Assembly (NCBI RefSeq): GCF_020295405.1
Contig: NZ_JADEYP010000008.1
Coordinates: 1-64,000 of the forward strand
Direction of reading: 5' to 3'
DNA: 64,000 nt
Source of the DNA: Sphingobacterium bovistauri
Lineage (GTDB): Bacteria > Bacteroidota > Bacteroidia > Sphingobacteriales > Sphingobacteriaceae
Part shown: positions 17,185 through 25,524 of the stretch, one piece after another
Layout of the letters: every line of letters starts with the position of its first letter
Numbering within the stretch: the stretch's first letter is position 1
The notes under the pieces: model-generated
What the model was told of the DNA's origin: nothing
Databases searched by the model: none
Seen by the model: only the letters and a program-made list of their open reading frames with translations
Position numbers and translations under genes: made by a program

Positions 17185-18009
17185 TTATACTTTTTCGTTT
17201 TTGATGTATTCACCCATGATACTGAAATTGACGGTGTGTTTTAAAACTTTACGTATAGCAGCATCATAATCTGATTGTTTTTTCCAATCTACATCCACGT
17301 AGAAGTCGTATTCATTACGTCTGCCAACTACTGGCATAGACTGGATTTTGCTTAAGTTTACGTTCTGCTCTGCAAAACATTGTAATACCGCTGCAAGCGA
17401 ACCTACAGCATTTCCAGTTTGGAAGGATAGTGAGGCTTTATTAGCTCCTTTTTGCTCAACGACTTCATTGGCTAAAATCAAAAAACGTGTTGCATTCTTT
17501 TTATGAGTTTCTATTCGTTTCTCTAAAATATTAAGGCCATAAATTTTTGCAGCATATTCACTTGCTACAGCCGCGGTATTTGTTAATTTATCCTCGCTGA
17601 TTTTCTTAGCACATCCAGCAGTATCCATACCTTCTTTGATTGTCCACTCTGGGTGTTCTCCCAAAAATTCATCACATTGACGAATAGCGATAGGATGTGA
17701 TTCTACAAATTGAATATCACTCAATTTAACTCCCGGTAGAGCCAATAGATTTTGTTGTATATTCAAATGAACTTCGCCGATGATATGAAATCTGTAATCT
17801 CTTAATAAGTTATAATTCGGTAAAATACTACCTGCAATAGAATTTTCAATAGCCATCACGACATAATCTGCTTTTCCTTGTTTAAGCATTTCGCAGGTTT
17901 GTTTGAATGAGCCACATTCTATGGTTTCGATATCTTGACCAAAATATTTATAAGCAGCTTCTTCATGGAATGATGCTTTTACACCTTGGATTGCTATTTT
18001 TATACTCAT
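17185..18009 (-). CDS. pheA: Prephenate dehydratase
   Basis: Converts prephenate to phenylpyruvate, the Phe-specific branch. I place the start at the ATG at 18009 (MSIKIAIQGVKASFHE, 274 aa); an in-frame TTG at 18030 would overlap the attenuator U-tract and adds seven unconserved residues. The catalytic domain (about 1-180) has AIENSIAGSI and the NATRFLIL motif. A C-terminal ACT domain (about 195-270) reads GNAVGSLAAVLQCFAEQNVN then LSKIQSMPVVGRRNEYDFYVD; the usual ESRP effector motif is QSMP here. First structural gene of the operon. Confidence 0.96.
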   Translation of the reverse strand: MSIKIAIQGVKASFHEEAAYKYFGQDIETIECGSFKQTCEMLKQGKADYVVMAIENSIAGSILPNYNLLRDYRFHIIGEVHLNIQQNLLALPGVKLSDIQFVESHPIAIRQCDEFLGEHPEWTIKEGMDTAGCAKKISEDKLTNTAAVASEYAAKIYGLNILEKRIETHKKNATRFLILANEVVEQKGANKASLSFQTGNAVGSLAAVLQCFAEQNVNLSKIQSMPVVGRRNEYDFYVDVDWKKQSDYDAAIRKVLKHTVNFSIMGEYIKNEKV

Positions 18010-18028
18010 GTTGTTTATATAGTCACAC

Positions 18029-18060
18029 AAAAAAAGTCCTGGTTTTCAAACCGGGACTTT
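18029..18060 (-). terminator. Attenuator: intrinsic terminator between the leader peptide and pheA
   Basis: On the minus strand a 13-bp stem (18048-18060 with 18033-18045, one C-A mismatch) is followed by seven U's, ending only 20 nt before the pheA ATG. A terminator in front of a gene and behind a leader ORF is the hallmark of attenuation. The upstream arm can instead pair with 18095-18101 inside the leader ORF. Confidence 0.88.
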
Positions 18061-18073
18061 AGTATTTATCTTC

Positions 18074-18154
18074 TCATTTTAACACTAAATATTTGTCCCA
18101 GCTCTTATTGCTAAAATAAAAGAAGTTAAAATAATATGTGTTAAAATTTTTCAT
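18074..18154 (-). CDS. Phe/Tyr-rich leader peptide of the aromatic operon (pheL-like)
   Basis: A 26-codon ORF, MKNFNTYYFNFFYFSNKSWD followed by KYLVLK, with five Phe, four Tyr and one Trp; codons 7-14 alone hold seven aromatic residues. It starts about 12 nt after the predicted transcription start and ends 14 nt before the terminator stem. By analogy with enterobacterial pheL, ribosome stalling on Phe/Tyr codons when charged tRNA is scarce would free codons 18-20 (CTGGGAC, 18095-18101) to pair with GTCCCGG in the terminator's 5' arm (18051-18057), blocking termination. The analogy is inference; the ORF, hairpin and complementarity are visible in sequence. Confidence 0.85.
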   Translation of the reverse strand: MKNFNTYYFNFFYFSNKSWDKYLVLK

Positions 18155-18172
18155 TTTCTCGTTTTGATATTT

Positions 18173-18204
18173 CAAAGGTATATTTTTAATTTTTAATTGC
18201 AAAA
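18173..18204 (-). promoter_or_regulatory. Promoter of the aromatic operon
   Basis: On the minus strand: TTTTG (18204-18200), a 19-base spacer, then TACCTTTG (18180-18173). Both elements and the spacing match the Bacteroidota -33/-7 consensus (TTTG, N19-21, TAnnTTTG). The start point would fall near 18167, about a dozen bases before the leader-peptide ATG. Confidence 0.75.
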
Positions 18205-18542
18205 TATTTGATTAAAAAATATTTTTTTTAATCAATTTTTATTCAAAAAATATAATGAATTATTTATGTAAAATGTTGTTAAAAATACCATAAATTTTGA
18301 TGTTATTTGGTGTTTTTTTTGTTTAATTTAAAAATTAAGTAATTGTTTTTTAATTATTTATGTTTTATTAGGACTTTTGATATGTGTCGTTTTTTAGTGG
18401 GTATTTTTCATGATTTTTTACCTATTTTTTTATTAAAAATAGTGTATAAAATTTGTTTATTTTGTTTGTTTTTTTGGTTTTTTTATCGAAATAGAATATT
18501 CATTTTTATTTGATATTATTGTATCTTGAAATAATTTGTAGC
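18205..18542. other. Very AT-rich divergent spacer
   Basis: About 340 nt between the aromatic-operon promoter and the DMT transporter gene, dominated by T-runs on the plus strand. No ORF, RNA gene or strong hairpin was recognised. It probably holds the transporter's promoter, but no exact TAnnTTTG was found. Confidence 0.5.
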
Positions 18543-19400
18543 ATGATATATGTTTTAATAAGTGTATGCTGTAGTGTCATCGTCGGCGTGTTGATAAAAA
18601 TAGCTCGAAAAAAACAGGTGAACGTTCAACAATTGGTATTGTGGAATTATCCGACTACTGTCGTTTTAACATATGCATTGTTTACGCCGAAATTTGATGA
18701 AATAAAAATATCATCATTGCCCTTTCAATTGTATTTTCCTTTAATGCTTTTGTTGCCTACCTTATTCATCTTTATAGCATTAGCTATAAAGTATAGTGGA
18801 ATAGTAAAAACTGATGTAGCTCAGCGCATGTCATTATTTATACCCTTATTAGCCTCGTTTTTTATATTCCAAGAAATAATACAAATAAATAAGGTCATCG
18901 GTATAATTGTTGGTTTAATCGCGGTAGCATGCTCTATTAGTTGGAGTAAAGGTCATAATTCAAAGTCTAGTCGAAATTCAATCTATCCGATTTTAGTTTT
19001 TGTCGGGATGGGATTTATAGATATTTTATTTAAGCAAATAGCTCAATACAAAGATATTCCATATACTACATCTATGTTTTTGATTTTTGTAGGTGCTATG
19101 TTCGTTGGGGTATTCATTTTACTCTATCAGACACTGTTAAAGAAACGGGCATTTGACAAATCAGCAATTCTTTGGGGTTTAATGTTAGGTTTGTTTAACT
19201 TTGCTAACATATACTATTATATGAAAGCTCACCGTGCTATCGCAGATAATCCTTCAATAGTTTTTACAGCTATGAATGTTGGTGTAATTGTTTTGGGTAG
19301 TATTGTTGGAATAGTAGCTTTCGGAGAAAAACTGAGTTTAATAAATAAAATAGGGCTTGCTTTGGCAGTTTTATCTATATTTTTAATTGCATATCTGTGA
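18543..19400 (+). CDS. EamA/DMT-superfamily transporter
   Basis: A 285-aa polytopic membrane protein with about ten hydrophobic segments in two similar halves, the arrangement of drug/metabolite transporters. The C-terminal half contains NPSIVFTAMNVGVIVLGSIVGIVAFGEKLS, matching the conserved EamA end region (glycine-rich helix followed by GEK). I start it at ATG 18543; an in-frame TTG at 18510 would add eleven residues. The substrate is unknown. Its stop overlaps the start of the YigZ gene by 4 nt, so the two are coupled. Confidence 0.85.
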   Translation: MIYVLISVCCSVIVGVLIKIARKKQVNVQQLVLWNYPTTVVLTYALFTPKFDEIKISSLPFQLYFPLMLLLPTLFIFIALAIKYSGIVKTDVAQRMSLFIPLLASFFIFQEIIQINKVIGIIVGLIAVACSISWSKGHNSKSSRNSIYPILVFVGMGFIDILFKQIAQYKDIPYTTSMFLIFVGAMFVGVFILLYQTLLKKRAFDKSAILWGLMLGLFNFANIYYYMKAHRAIADNPSIVFTAMNVGVIVLGSIVGIVAFGEKLSLINKIGLALAVLSIFLIAYL

Positions 19401-20014
19401 GTTTATTTGAAGATACATATTTTACAATTGAAGAACCTGCGGAAGGAATATTCCGCGACAAAGGAAGTAAGTTTATAGCATATGCTTATCCATTTAAGGA
19501 TGAAAATAAGTTAAAGGAAGTAATAGGAGAGCTAAGGTCTCTTCATCCAAAGGCACGACATCATTGTTGGGCTTACCGTTTGTCTCCAGATCGAACTGTA
19601 TTTCGTGTGAATGATGATGGAGAACCTTCCGGAACTGCTGGAAGGCCTATATTAAATGCATTATTGTCAAAAGACGTTACGAATATCTTAGTTGTGGTTG
19701 TGCGTTATTTCGGTGGTACATTATTGGGAGTACCAGGCTTAATCAATGCTTATAAAACAGTTACTCAAGAAACTTTAGCAAGCGCATCAATAGTAGAAAA
19801 AACTGTAAATGATGTATATCAAATAGACTTTGGATATTTGGTAATGAATGACATCATGCGCATAATCAAGGATGAAAATATAACTGTATTAAGTCAAGAG
19901 TTTGATAATGCATGTATTATGATAGTCGAAATGCGCAAGATGCAGGTAAATAATTTTGTTCAAAAAATAGATAAAATTGAAGGTGTACGAAGTACGTATT
20001 TGCGAACACTCTAA
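19397..20014 (+). CDS. YigZ/IMPACT-family protein
   Basis: A 205-aa cytoplasmic protein of the UPF0029 (YigZ/IMPACT) family, linked in other organisms to ribosome- or translation-related regulation but without a firm biochemical role in bacteria. Signatures: SKFIAYAYPF, ARHHCWAYRL, DDGEPSGTAGRPIL and VVRYFGGTLLGVPGL in residues 20-115, then a C-terminal ferredoxin-like DUF1949 domain. The start is GTG within GTGA, overlapping the transporter stop. A strong terminator follows 22 nt later. Confidence 0.93.
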   Translation: MSLFEDTYFTIEEPAEGIFRDKGSKFIAYAYPFKDENKLKEVIGELRSLHPKARHHCWAYRLSPDRTVFRVNDDGEPSGTAGRPILNALLSKDVTNILVVVVRYFGGTLLGVPGLINAYKTVTQETLASASIVEKTVNDVYQIDFGYLVMNDIMRIIKDENITVLSQEFDNACIMIVEMRKMQVNNFVQKIDKIEGVRSTYLRTL

Positions 20015-20035
20015 GTTTTACATATTATGATTGAG

Positions 20036-20066
20036 ATCTCGAATAATTTATTCGAGATTTTTTGTT
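20036..20066 (+). terminator. Intrinsic terminator after the YigZ gene
   Basis: A perfect 11-bp stem (20036-20046 with 20048-20058), extremely short loop, followed by TTTTTGTTTT. Confidence 0.85.
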
Positions 20067-20144
20067 TTAGGAGGTAACAAAAAAATCATTGTTTTTATAT
20101 AAGAATAAGGACATTAATTAATTGTAACATTTAAATTTTGAACC

Positions 20145-20735
20145 ATGAAAAATTTTGTAACCCACATGCTTTTATTATTTGTTTTATCGACTACAATGAG
20201 TTGTAATAAAACTGAAGAATTATCTATTGAGTCTGCTCGTGAATCAGAAATCTATGCTATACCAATTCTACATTTTGAAGGTAAAGAAAAGATGACTAAA
20301 GGAATAGTCGTTGGTAATCATAGTGAAATGATGAAAATCATTAAAGATGATGGTTTTAGTATAGTGAAACTAGCCTCTAATGTTAATAAGGTTTTTATTC
20401 CTGTAACTGGAGCTACAAGTCGTCCAGATTCGCCTTACGATCCAATACTTGATCCAGTGGATCCAACAAAATATTGTTGGGATGAAATAAATACTATATA
20501 TCAATCTCTTTACCCACAGGCTTTGGCTATGGCTAATAGAGAGTGTAGAGAAGTAATGTTGTGTATTGGCTGTCCGAGCGGCGGACTTACGGCTACAATG
20601 GTAGTTAAACCGACATCTATCCAATGTGCACAAATTGTAAATGTGCAATTACAATTATCTGTTTTAGATGTTGATGGAGGTCTCGATGGTAAAGATGTTG
20701 CTGATTATATTAATCAGAATAGTAGTAAAAAATAA
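20145..20735 (+). CDS. Unrecognised cysteine-containing lipoprotein
   Basis: A 196-aa predicted lipoprotein: hydrophobic signal with lipobox MSC (Cys20) followed by NKTEELS. The mature part has a Pro/Asp-rich linker (SRPDSPYDPILDPVDPTKYC) and a C-terminal region with five further Cys, including CREVMLCIGCPSGG, suggesting disulfides or metal binding outside the cytoplasm. No family is recognised. It is monocistronic: its own terminator follows and another precedes it. Confidence 0.75.
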   Translation: MKNFVTHMLLLFVLSTTMSCNKTEELSIESARESEIYAIPILHFEGKEKMTKGIVVGNHSEMMKIIKDDGFSIVKLASNVNKVFIPVTGATSRPDSPYDPILDPVDPTKYCWDEINTIYQSLYPQALAMANRECREVMLCIGCPSGGLTATMVVKPTSIQCAQIVNVQLQLSVLDVDGGLDGKDVADYINQNSSKK

Positions 20736-20760
20736 GAAAACTTATAGTATTATAAAATTG

Positions 20761-20798
20761 AAAAGAGTTGGTAGAGTTTACTACCAACTCTTTTTATG
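20761..20798. terminator. Bidirectional terminator between the lipoprotein and rodA
   Basis: A perfect 14-bp stem (20761-20774 with 20781-20794, loop AGTTTA) with T's on the plus side and a U-rich tract on the minus side. It can end both the lipoprotein transcript and the mre-mrd-rod transcript. Confidence 0.8.
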
Positions 20799-20827
20799 AT
20801 GTTTGATTATTGATCAATTTAATATTC

Positions 20828-22099
20828 TTAATTAGGTGATAATCCTTTTCTTGTTGAGTCAAACTTCAATAAAATAAAAAGTAGAATAGTAAAGCTCCAT
20901 AATGATGATCCTCCATAACTAATGAATGGCAAGGGGATACCAATTACAGGTACAATACCAATCGTCATTCCTATGTTAATAAAGAAATGGAAAAATAGGA
21001 TGGAGGCAACACCATATGCGTAGACACGAGCAAAGGTAGTTCGCTGTCTTTCGGCGATATGGATAATTCGTAAAAGTAAGAAAACATAGATACTAATTAG
21101 TACCACAGAACCAACAAAGCCCCATTCTTCGCCTACTGTACAAAAAATAAAATCTGTACTTTGTTCCGGAACGAAGTTGTACTTTGTTTGTGTACCCTGA
21201 AGATATCCTTTTCCAAATAATTTACCTGATCCTATTGCAATTTTAGACTGATTTAAGTTGTATCCTTGTCCCCTAGGATCGTCCATTTTTCCTAATATAA
21301 TGTCTATACGATTACGCTGATGGGGTTGCAAGATGTTTTCATACGCAAAATCTACACTGAGCACATATACACTAGCTATTGCGAATATGACGCCCAAATC
21401 AATTAAATACTTACGCTTTTTACCTAAAAGAACTATAAATCCTATACATATGGCTGCAATTATTCCTATTAATAACCATTGATTTATCAATAGAGCAAGA
21501 ACAAATAATAATATGGCTAACCCTCCTAATATCATTAGTTTTGAGTTCACATAGCCTTCTCTATAAAACACAAATATTAAGGAGAAAAATGCCAACGCTG
21601 ATCCTGTATCAGGCTGTAGCATCACTAGGAAAACAGGAAACAATACTATACAAGAGCCTATTATTAAGCCCTTTATAGAAGGCGTTTTGTTGGATTGTGA
21701 ATTAAGGTAAAAGGCTAATAATAAACATGTAGCTAATTTTCCAAATTCTGAAGGCTGAAGTCTAAAACTACCTATAGGAATCCAAGCTTGGTTACCACCT
21801 ACATTCCGACCGACTATTAATACAGCCACAAGTAAGAGTATAACAACTATATAAATAAATGGAGTCGCAGATATAAAAAAGCGTTGATCAATTATTAGAA
21901 TACTAAATCCAATAATAATGGCTGTAAAAATAAATATAGATTGCTTCCCATAGTTTGTTTCCATATTGAATAAACCAGGGTGTTCAGAATCAAAAACGGC
22001 TGCATGGATGTTGAACCATCCGATAAGACATAATACCAACCATAATATGATGGTTATCCAGTCAATTCTTCCTAAAAAACCTTTCTTATCGTTGTTCAT
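20828..22099 (-). CDS. rodA: Rod-shape SEDS peptidoglycan glycosyltransferase RodA
   Basis: RodA polymerises lipid II into glycan strands for lateral wall growth, together with PBP2. 423 aa, about ten membrane segments. SEDS signatures: NQAWIPIGSFRLQPSEFGKLA, QPDTGSALAFFSLIFVFYREG, and the C-terminal GIPLPFISYGGSSLWS. A segment, PEQSTDFIFCTVGEEWGF, matches the conserved SEDS periplasmic loop with the catalytic-type Asp. Its start overlaps the end of mrdA by 14 nt. Last gene of the elongasome cluster. Confidence 0.96.
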   Translation of the reverse strand: MNNDKKGFLGRIDWITIILWLVLCLIGWFNIHAAVFDSEHPGLFNMETNYGKQSIFIFTAIIIGFSILIIDQRFFISATPFIYIVVILLLVAVLIVGRNVGGNQAWIPIGSFRLQPSEFGKLATCLLLAFYLNSQSNKTPSIKGLIIGSCIVLFPVFLVMLQPDTGSALAFFSLIFVFYREGYVNSKLMILGGLAILLFVLALLINQWLLIGIIAAICIGFIVLLGKKRKYLIDLGVIFAIASVYVLSVDFAYENILQPHQRNRIDIILGKMDDPRGQGYNLNQSKIAIGSGKLFGKGYLQGTQTKYNFVPEQSTDFIFCTVGEEWGFVGSVVLISIYVFLLLRIIHIAERQRTTFARVYAYGVASILFFHFFINIGMTIGIVPVIGIPLPFISYGGSSLWSFTILLFILLKFDSTRKGLSPN

Positions 22100-24053
22100 A
22101 GTTTCTTCTTACTTGACTATGATGAACTACTAAATTATTTCTATTCTTATCTAGTACAGTAGCTTTTTTTACTGTATTTGTCTTGTTTTTTGTGCTATCC
22201 TTCTTTTCTTTTACCTCTGGCTTTACGTCTTTAGTTTTCACTTTTGGTAAAATAACAGCATTCAATACCCGGTCTTGTATATGCTTAGGTAAGCTAACTG
22301 TATCACGGATATACTTTTCAATGAGCATACTTGCAATAGGGGCAGCCCATGTACCTCCATATCCCGCATTTTCAATAAACACAGCGATAGCGATTTTTGG
22401 ATTTTCTCTTGGTGCAAAAGCGAAAAATACAGCATGGTTTTCGCCATGTGGATTTTGAACAGTACCTGTTTTACCACACATCTCAATACCTGGAATTCTA
22501 GATGCAGCAGCAGTACCACTAGAAACAGCTAGACTCATACCCTCGATCACAGGTTCGTAATATTTTGCGTCAACACCAGCCCATATTTTCTCTGTGAATT
22601 CTTTTTTGATAATTTTTTCTTCACCGATGCCTTTAATCAAATGTGGACGATAATAAAAGCCTCGATTGGCTACAATAGCCATGATATTAGCCATTTGTAA
22701 AGGTGTAATTCCAATTTCTCCTTGACCTATTGAATTTGAAATATTATACGTTGATCTCCATTTATTACTCCTAAATCTTTTTGTATACTGATCCGAGGTG
22801 TATAGTAATCCTCCTTTTTCACCTGGTAAATCAATTCCTAATGGAGATCCTAGTCCAAATTTAGTCAACCCATCTCGCCATAGATCATATGCTTTGTAAG
22901 ATGGCATGCCTCTGCTATCCAGCATTTTGGCATACACGTACCCATAATATGTGTTACAAGAATTTTGGATAGACTTGACTAAACCTGTAGAACCATCTAC
23001 GTGGGTGCAACGCATTCTAGCACCATTGACATAGTAACCTCCGGGACAATAAAATGTGGTTTGCTGATTTATTACTCCAGCCTGCTGTGCCGTTAGCGCT
23101 GCCACGACCTTAAATACAGAGCCTGGAGGATAAGAGGCTTGGATAGGTCTATTGAACATTGGTTTATATGGATCGTACAACATCTCCATATAGTTATTTC
23201 CTCGTTCACGTCCTACCATTAAGTTGGGATTGTAGCTTGGACTACTAACATAGGTTAAAATTTCACCAGTAGCAGGTTCAATAGCCACCACTGATCCTAA
23301 TTTATTGCGCATTAGTTTTTCTGCCAAAAGCTGTACCTCTTTGTCCAATGATGATATTAATCCATCTCCAGCAATAGCTAACGTGTCGTATTTTCCATCC
23401 ATGAAAGAGCCTTTTGGACGATTTAAAGCATCGACCATTTGGTTTTTAACACCACGAGTACCACGTAGTAGCTCTTCGTAAGAACGTTCTACGCCTGATG
23501 CTCCAATGTAATCTCCAGAGCGATAGAAGCCTTTCGAACGTTCAATATCTTTATCATTTACTTCTTGAATATAACCTAGGAACTGGGCTGCAATACTATC
23601 TGGATATGAGCGGATATTTCTATCTATGGTATAAAAACCATTGAATTTATCCATATGCTCTTGCAGTACTGCAAATGTTTCTTTTGGTATTAGTTTTTCG
23701 AAGATAGAAGCACGAAAAGGTGAGTGATCTCGAGCCTTTTTCATACGTTTAATAAAGTTTTCTTTATCAATACCAATAAGCTTGCATAACAGTAAGGTAT
23801 CAATATTTTTAGCTTCTTTAGGGATAACCATTAAATCGTAAACTGGTTCATTTTGAACTAAAATTTCACCATTACGGTCTAACACGACTCCTCGAGCAGG
23901 ATATTCTATTACTTTACGTAATACGTTATTATTGGCTGATAATAGGTATGAATCATCTATTATTTGTAGAAAAAATAGTCTCGCAACTAAGGTTAATGCA
24001 ATTATGAGGATGACTCCTTGAATAATATACTTTCTTTCAAAAAAACTATTCAT
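22086..24053 (-). CDS. mrdA: Penicillin-binding protein 2 (elongasome transpeptidase)
   Basis: PBP2 crosslinks peptidoglycan during cell elongation. 655 aa: an N-terminal membrane anchor (about 10-30), a PBP dimerisation domain (YPARGVVLDRNGEIL onward) and a C-terminal transpeptidase domain with the three penicillin-binding motifs: SVFK in YPPGSVFKVV, SCN in QNSCNTYYG, and KTGT in CGKTGTVQNP. A Lys/Thr-rich tail (VKTKDVKPEVKEKKDSTKNK) extends past the catalytic domain. Between mreD (11 nt) and rodA (overlapping). Confidence 0.95.
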   Translation of the reverse strand: MNSFFERKYIIQGVILIIALTLVARLFFLQIIDDSYLLSANNNVLRKVIEYPARGVVLDRNGEILVQNEPVYDLMVIPKEAKNIDTLLLCKLIGIDKENFIKRMKKARDHSPFRASIFEKLIPKETFAVLQEHMDKFNGFYTIDRNIRSYPDSIAAQFLGYIQEVNDKDIERSKGFYRSGDYIGASGVERSYEELLRGTRGVKNQMVDALNRPKGSFMDGKYDTLAIAGDGLISSLDKEVQLLAEKLMRNKLGSVVAIEPATGEILTYVSSPSYNPNLMVGRERGNNYMEMLYDPYKPMFNRPIQASYPPGSVFKVVAALTAQQAGVINQQTTFYCPGGYYVNGARMRCTHVDGSTGLVKSIQNSCNTYYGYVYAKMLDSRGMPSYKAYDLWRDGLTKFGLGSPLGIDLPGEKGGLLYTSDQYTKRFRSNKWRSTYNISNSIGQGEIGITPLQMANIMAIVANRGFYYRPHLIKGIGEEKIIKKEFTEKIWAGVDAKYYEPVIEGMSLAVSSGTAAASRIPGIEMCGKTGTVQNPHGENHAVFFAFAPRENPKIAIAVFIENAGYGGTWAAPIASMLIEKYIRDTVSLPKHIQDRVLNAVILPKVKTKDVKPEVKEKKDSTKNKTNTVKKATVLDKNRNNLVVHHSQVRRNYEQR

Positions 24054-24064
24054 GATGCATCAGT

Positions 24065-24589
24065 TTAATTAATTATGCGTGATTTTTTGTGATACGTTAA
24101 TAAGCTTATGACAAAAATTATTACTAATGTACAAAGACAGCTTAATACAATACTGATCAGTGTCTGAATGAAATTCTGAAGCGAGAACGTTTCTACGAGA
24201 AATAGGAAAAAATGATGTACCAAAGTCCCTAATAAGATATAAGTACTAAACCATTTGAATCCCATATTACCCCAAGAGGGTGTATTAAATGACTCCTGCT
24301 CATCGAGCTCAATGGTGATTTTATGAAAGAAAATTCTAAAAAAGGCTAATGCTACACAGGCCGCTGTATGTATGCCAATGCTATCATAAAATGCGTCAAT
24401 ACTTAATCCTGTTAAGAATGCCAGTATATATAATACGATATTGGGGGTGCCAACAGGCAAGAGTAACACAATTAAGATATATGGGAAAGCAACGGCAATA
24501 TTATAATATCCTATATTCTTTAATACAGCTACTTGAAGTAGGATTAAAGCTAAAAAACGTATAATATTAAATATGACAATTTTAGCCAT
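24065..24589 (-). CDS. mreD: Rod-shape protein MreD
   Basis: A 174-aa membrane protein with five to six hydrophobic segments, at the conserved mreD position between mreC and mrdA. MreD is poorly conserved in sequence, so the call rests on topology, length and synteny, with the GLSIDAFYDSIGIHTAACVALAFFR segment matching the typical MreD core. It bridges MreC and PBP2/RodA. Its start overlaps the mreC stop by 8 nt. Confidence 0.9.
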   Translation of the reverse strand: MAKIVIFNIIRFLALILLQVAVLKNIGYYNIAVAFPYILIVLLLPVGTPNIVLYILAFLTGLSIDAFYDSIGIHTAACVALAFFRIFFHKITIELDEQESFNTPSWGNMGFKWFSTYILLGTLVHHFFLFLVETFSLQNFIQTLISIVLSCLCTLVIIFVISLLTYHKKSRIIN

Positions 24590-25427
24590 TATTCTCCTCG
24601 TTTAATGTTTCTAATTCTATTTTCTCTTTCGCCAACTTGTCTTTCACAATATAAACATGTGTCAATTTTTCAAATTTTGTTGTTAAGAGAATTCTCACAT
24701 CTTTAAATGATCCACCGGTGACGATGTCGGTTTGGACAATGTAGCCTACTTTTACACCTTTAGGGAATTTAGTTGAAAATCCAGAAGTATAAATAGGTTG
24801 GCCAACGTATAACTTTACATGATTTGGAATATCGCGAACCATAGCGAATCTTGATTCTGTATTTTCGCCCCATACCAAAGACCCAAAAGCAGAGGTAGTA
24901 GAGTCTATCGAAACTGAAATTTTGGTTGTCGGGTGTAATAATGATTTAATTGTACTGAAATGTGGTGATACATTTAAGACAGAGCCTACAACACCGTTAG
25001 AAGTGATCACTCCCATATCTTTTTGGATACCGTCTAAAGAGCCTTTATTTACAGTAATATAGTTGTTTTTTTGATTTACACTATTATTCACCACCGAGGC
25101 TACAATAAATCCATATCTACTTGGATCATCCAGAGAATCCGTTTCTAGAACTTCTGTAATGGAATCATTACTTATGAAAGATTGTAACTGGTGTCTAAGT
25201 AAGGCATTTTCATCAAGTAATTCTTTATTGGCATCTGCTAGATGCATATATTCCTTCCATGAATTTACTTTGCCGTAGAAAGAGCCTACAACAACATTGG
25301 ATGAGTTGACAAATGACGATCGTTGAAAATTATTGTTGTTGACAACTAACGCAAGAGATAACACGAAAAATAATATAAACCAAAAAACGGAATTATATCT
25401 GACTAAGAAGAGCCACAGGTTTTTCAT
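24582..25427 (-). CDS. mreC: Rod-shape protein MreC
   Basis: MreC is a bitopic scaffold linking cytoplasmic MreB to the periplasmic wall synthases. 281 aa: one N-terminal membrane segment (about 12-30), a coiled-coil stretch (MHLADANKELLDENALLRHQL, about 61-81), then the double beta-barrel MreC domain (KGSLDGIQKDMGVITSNGVVGSV). The C-terminus is rich in Lys and Glu. It is separated from mreB by 97 nt that hold a strong hairpin with a U-tract. Confidence 0.94.
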   Translation of the reverse strand: MKNLWLFLVRYNSVFWFILFFVLSLALVVNNNNFQRSSFVNSSNVVVGSFYGKVNSWKEYMHLADANKELLDENALLRHQLQSFISNDSITEVLETDSLDDPSRYGFIVASVVNNSVNQKNNYITVNKGSLDGIQKDMGVITSNGVVGSVLNVSPHFSTIKSLLHPTTKISVSIDSTTSAFGSLVWGENTESRFAMVRDIPNHVKLYVGQPIYTSGFSTKFPKGVKVGYIVQTDIVTGGSFKDVRILLTTKFEKLTHVYIVKDKLAKEKIELETLNEENNG

Positions 25428-25462
25428 GTATCTATACTTACTTAAAATTTATTATTAAAAAA

Positions 25463-25501
25463 TGCGCGATATAGAATAAGTATTTCTTTTCTATATCGCG
25501 C
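25463..25501 (-). terminator. Hairpin terminator between mreB and mreC
   Basis: A perfect 13-bp GC-capped stem (25464-25476 with 25489-25501, 12-nt loop) followed on the minus strand by ATTTTTTAATAAT. It would partly end mreB transcripts and so lower mreCD-mrdA-rodA expression relative to mreB, or define a separate mreB transcript. Confidence 0.8.
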
Positions 25502-25524
25502 CTAAATATTTTATATTGAGGGTA

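Noticed and set aside
18010..18030. TTG start for pheA at 18030
   Set aside because: It would place the start within the attenuator U-tract and adds residues absent from the family; ATG at 18009 gives the standard N-terminus.
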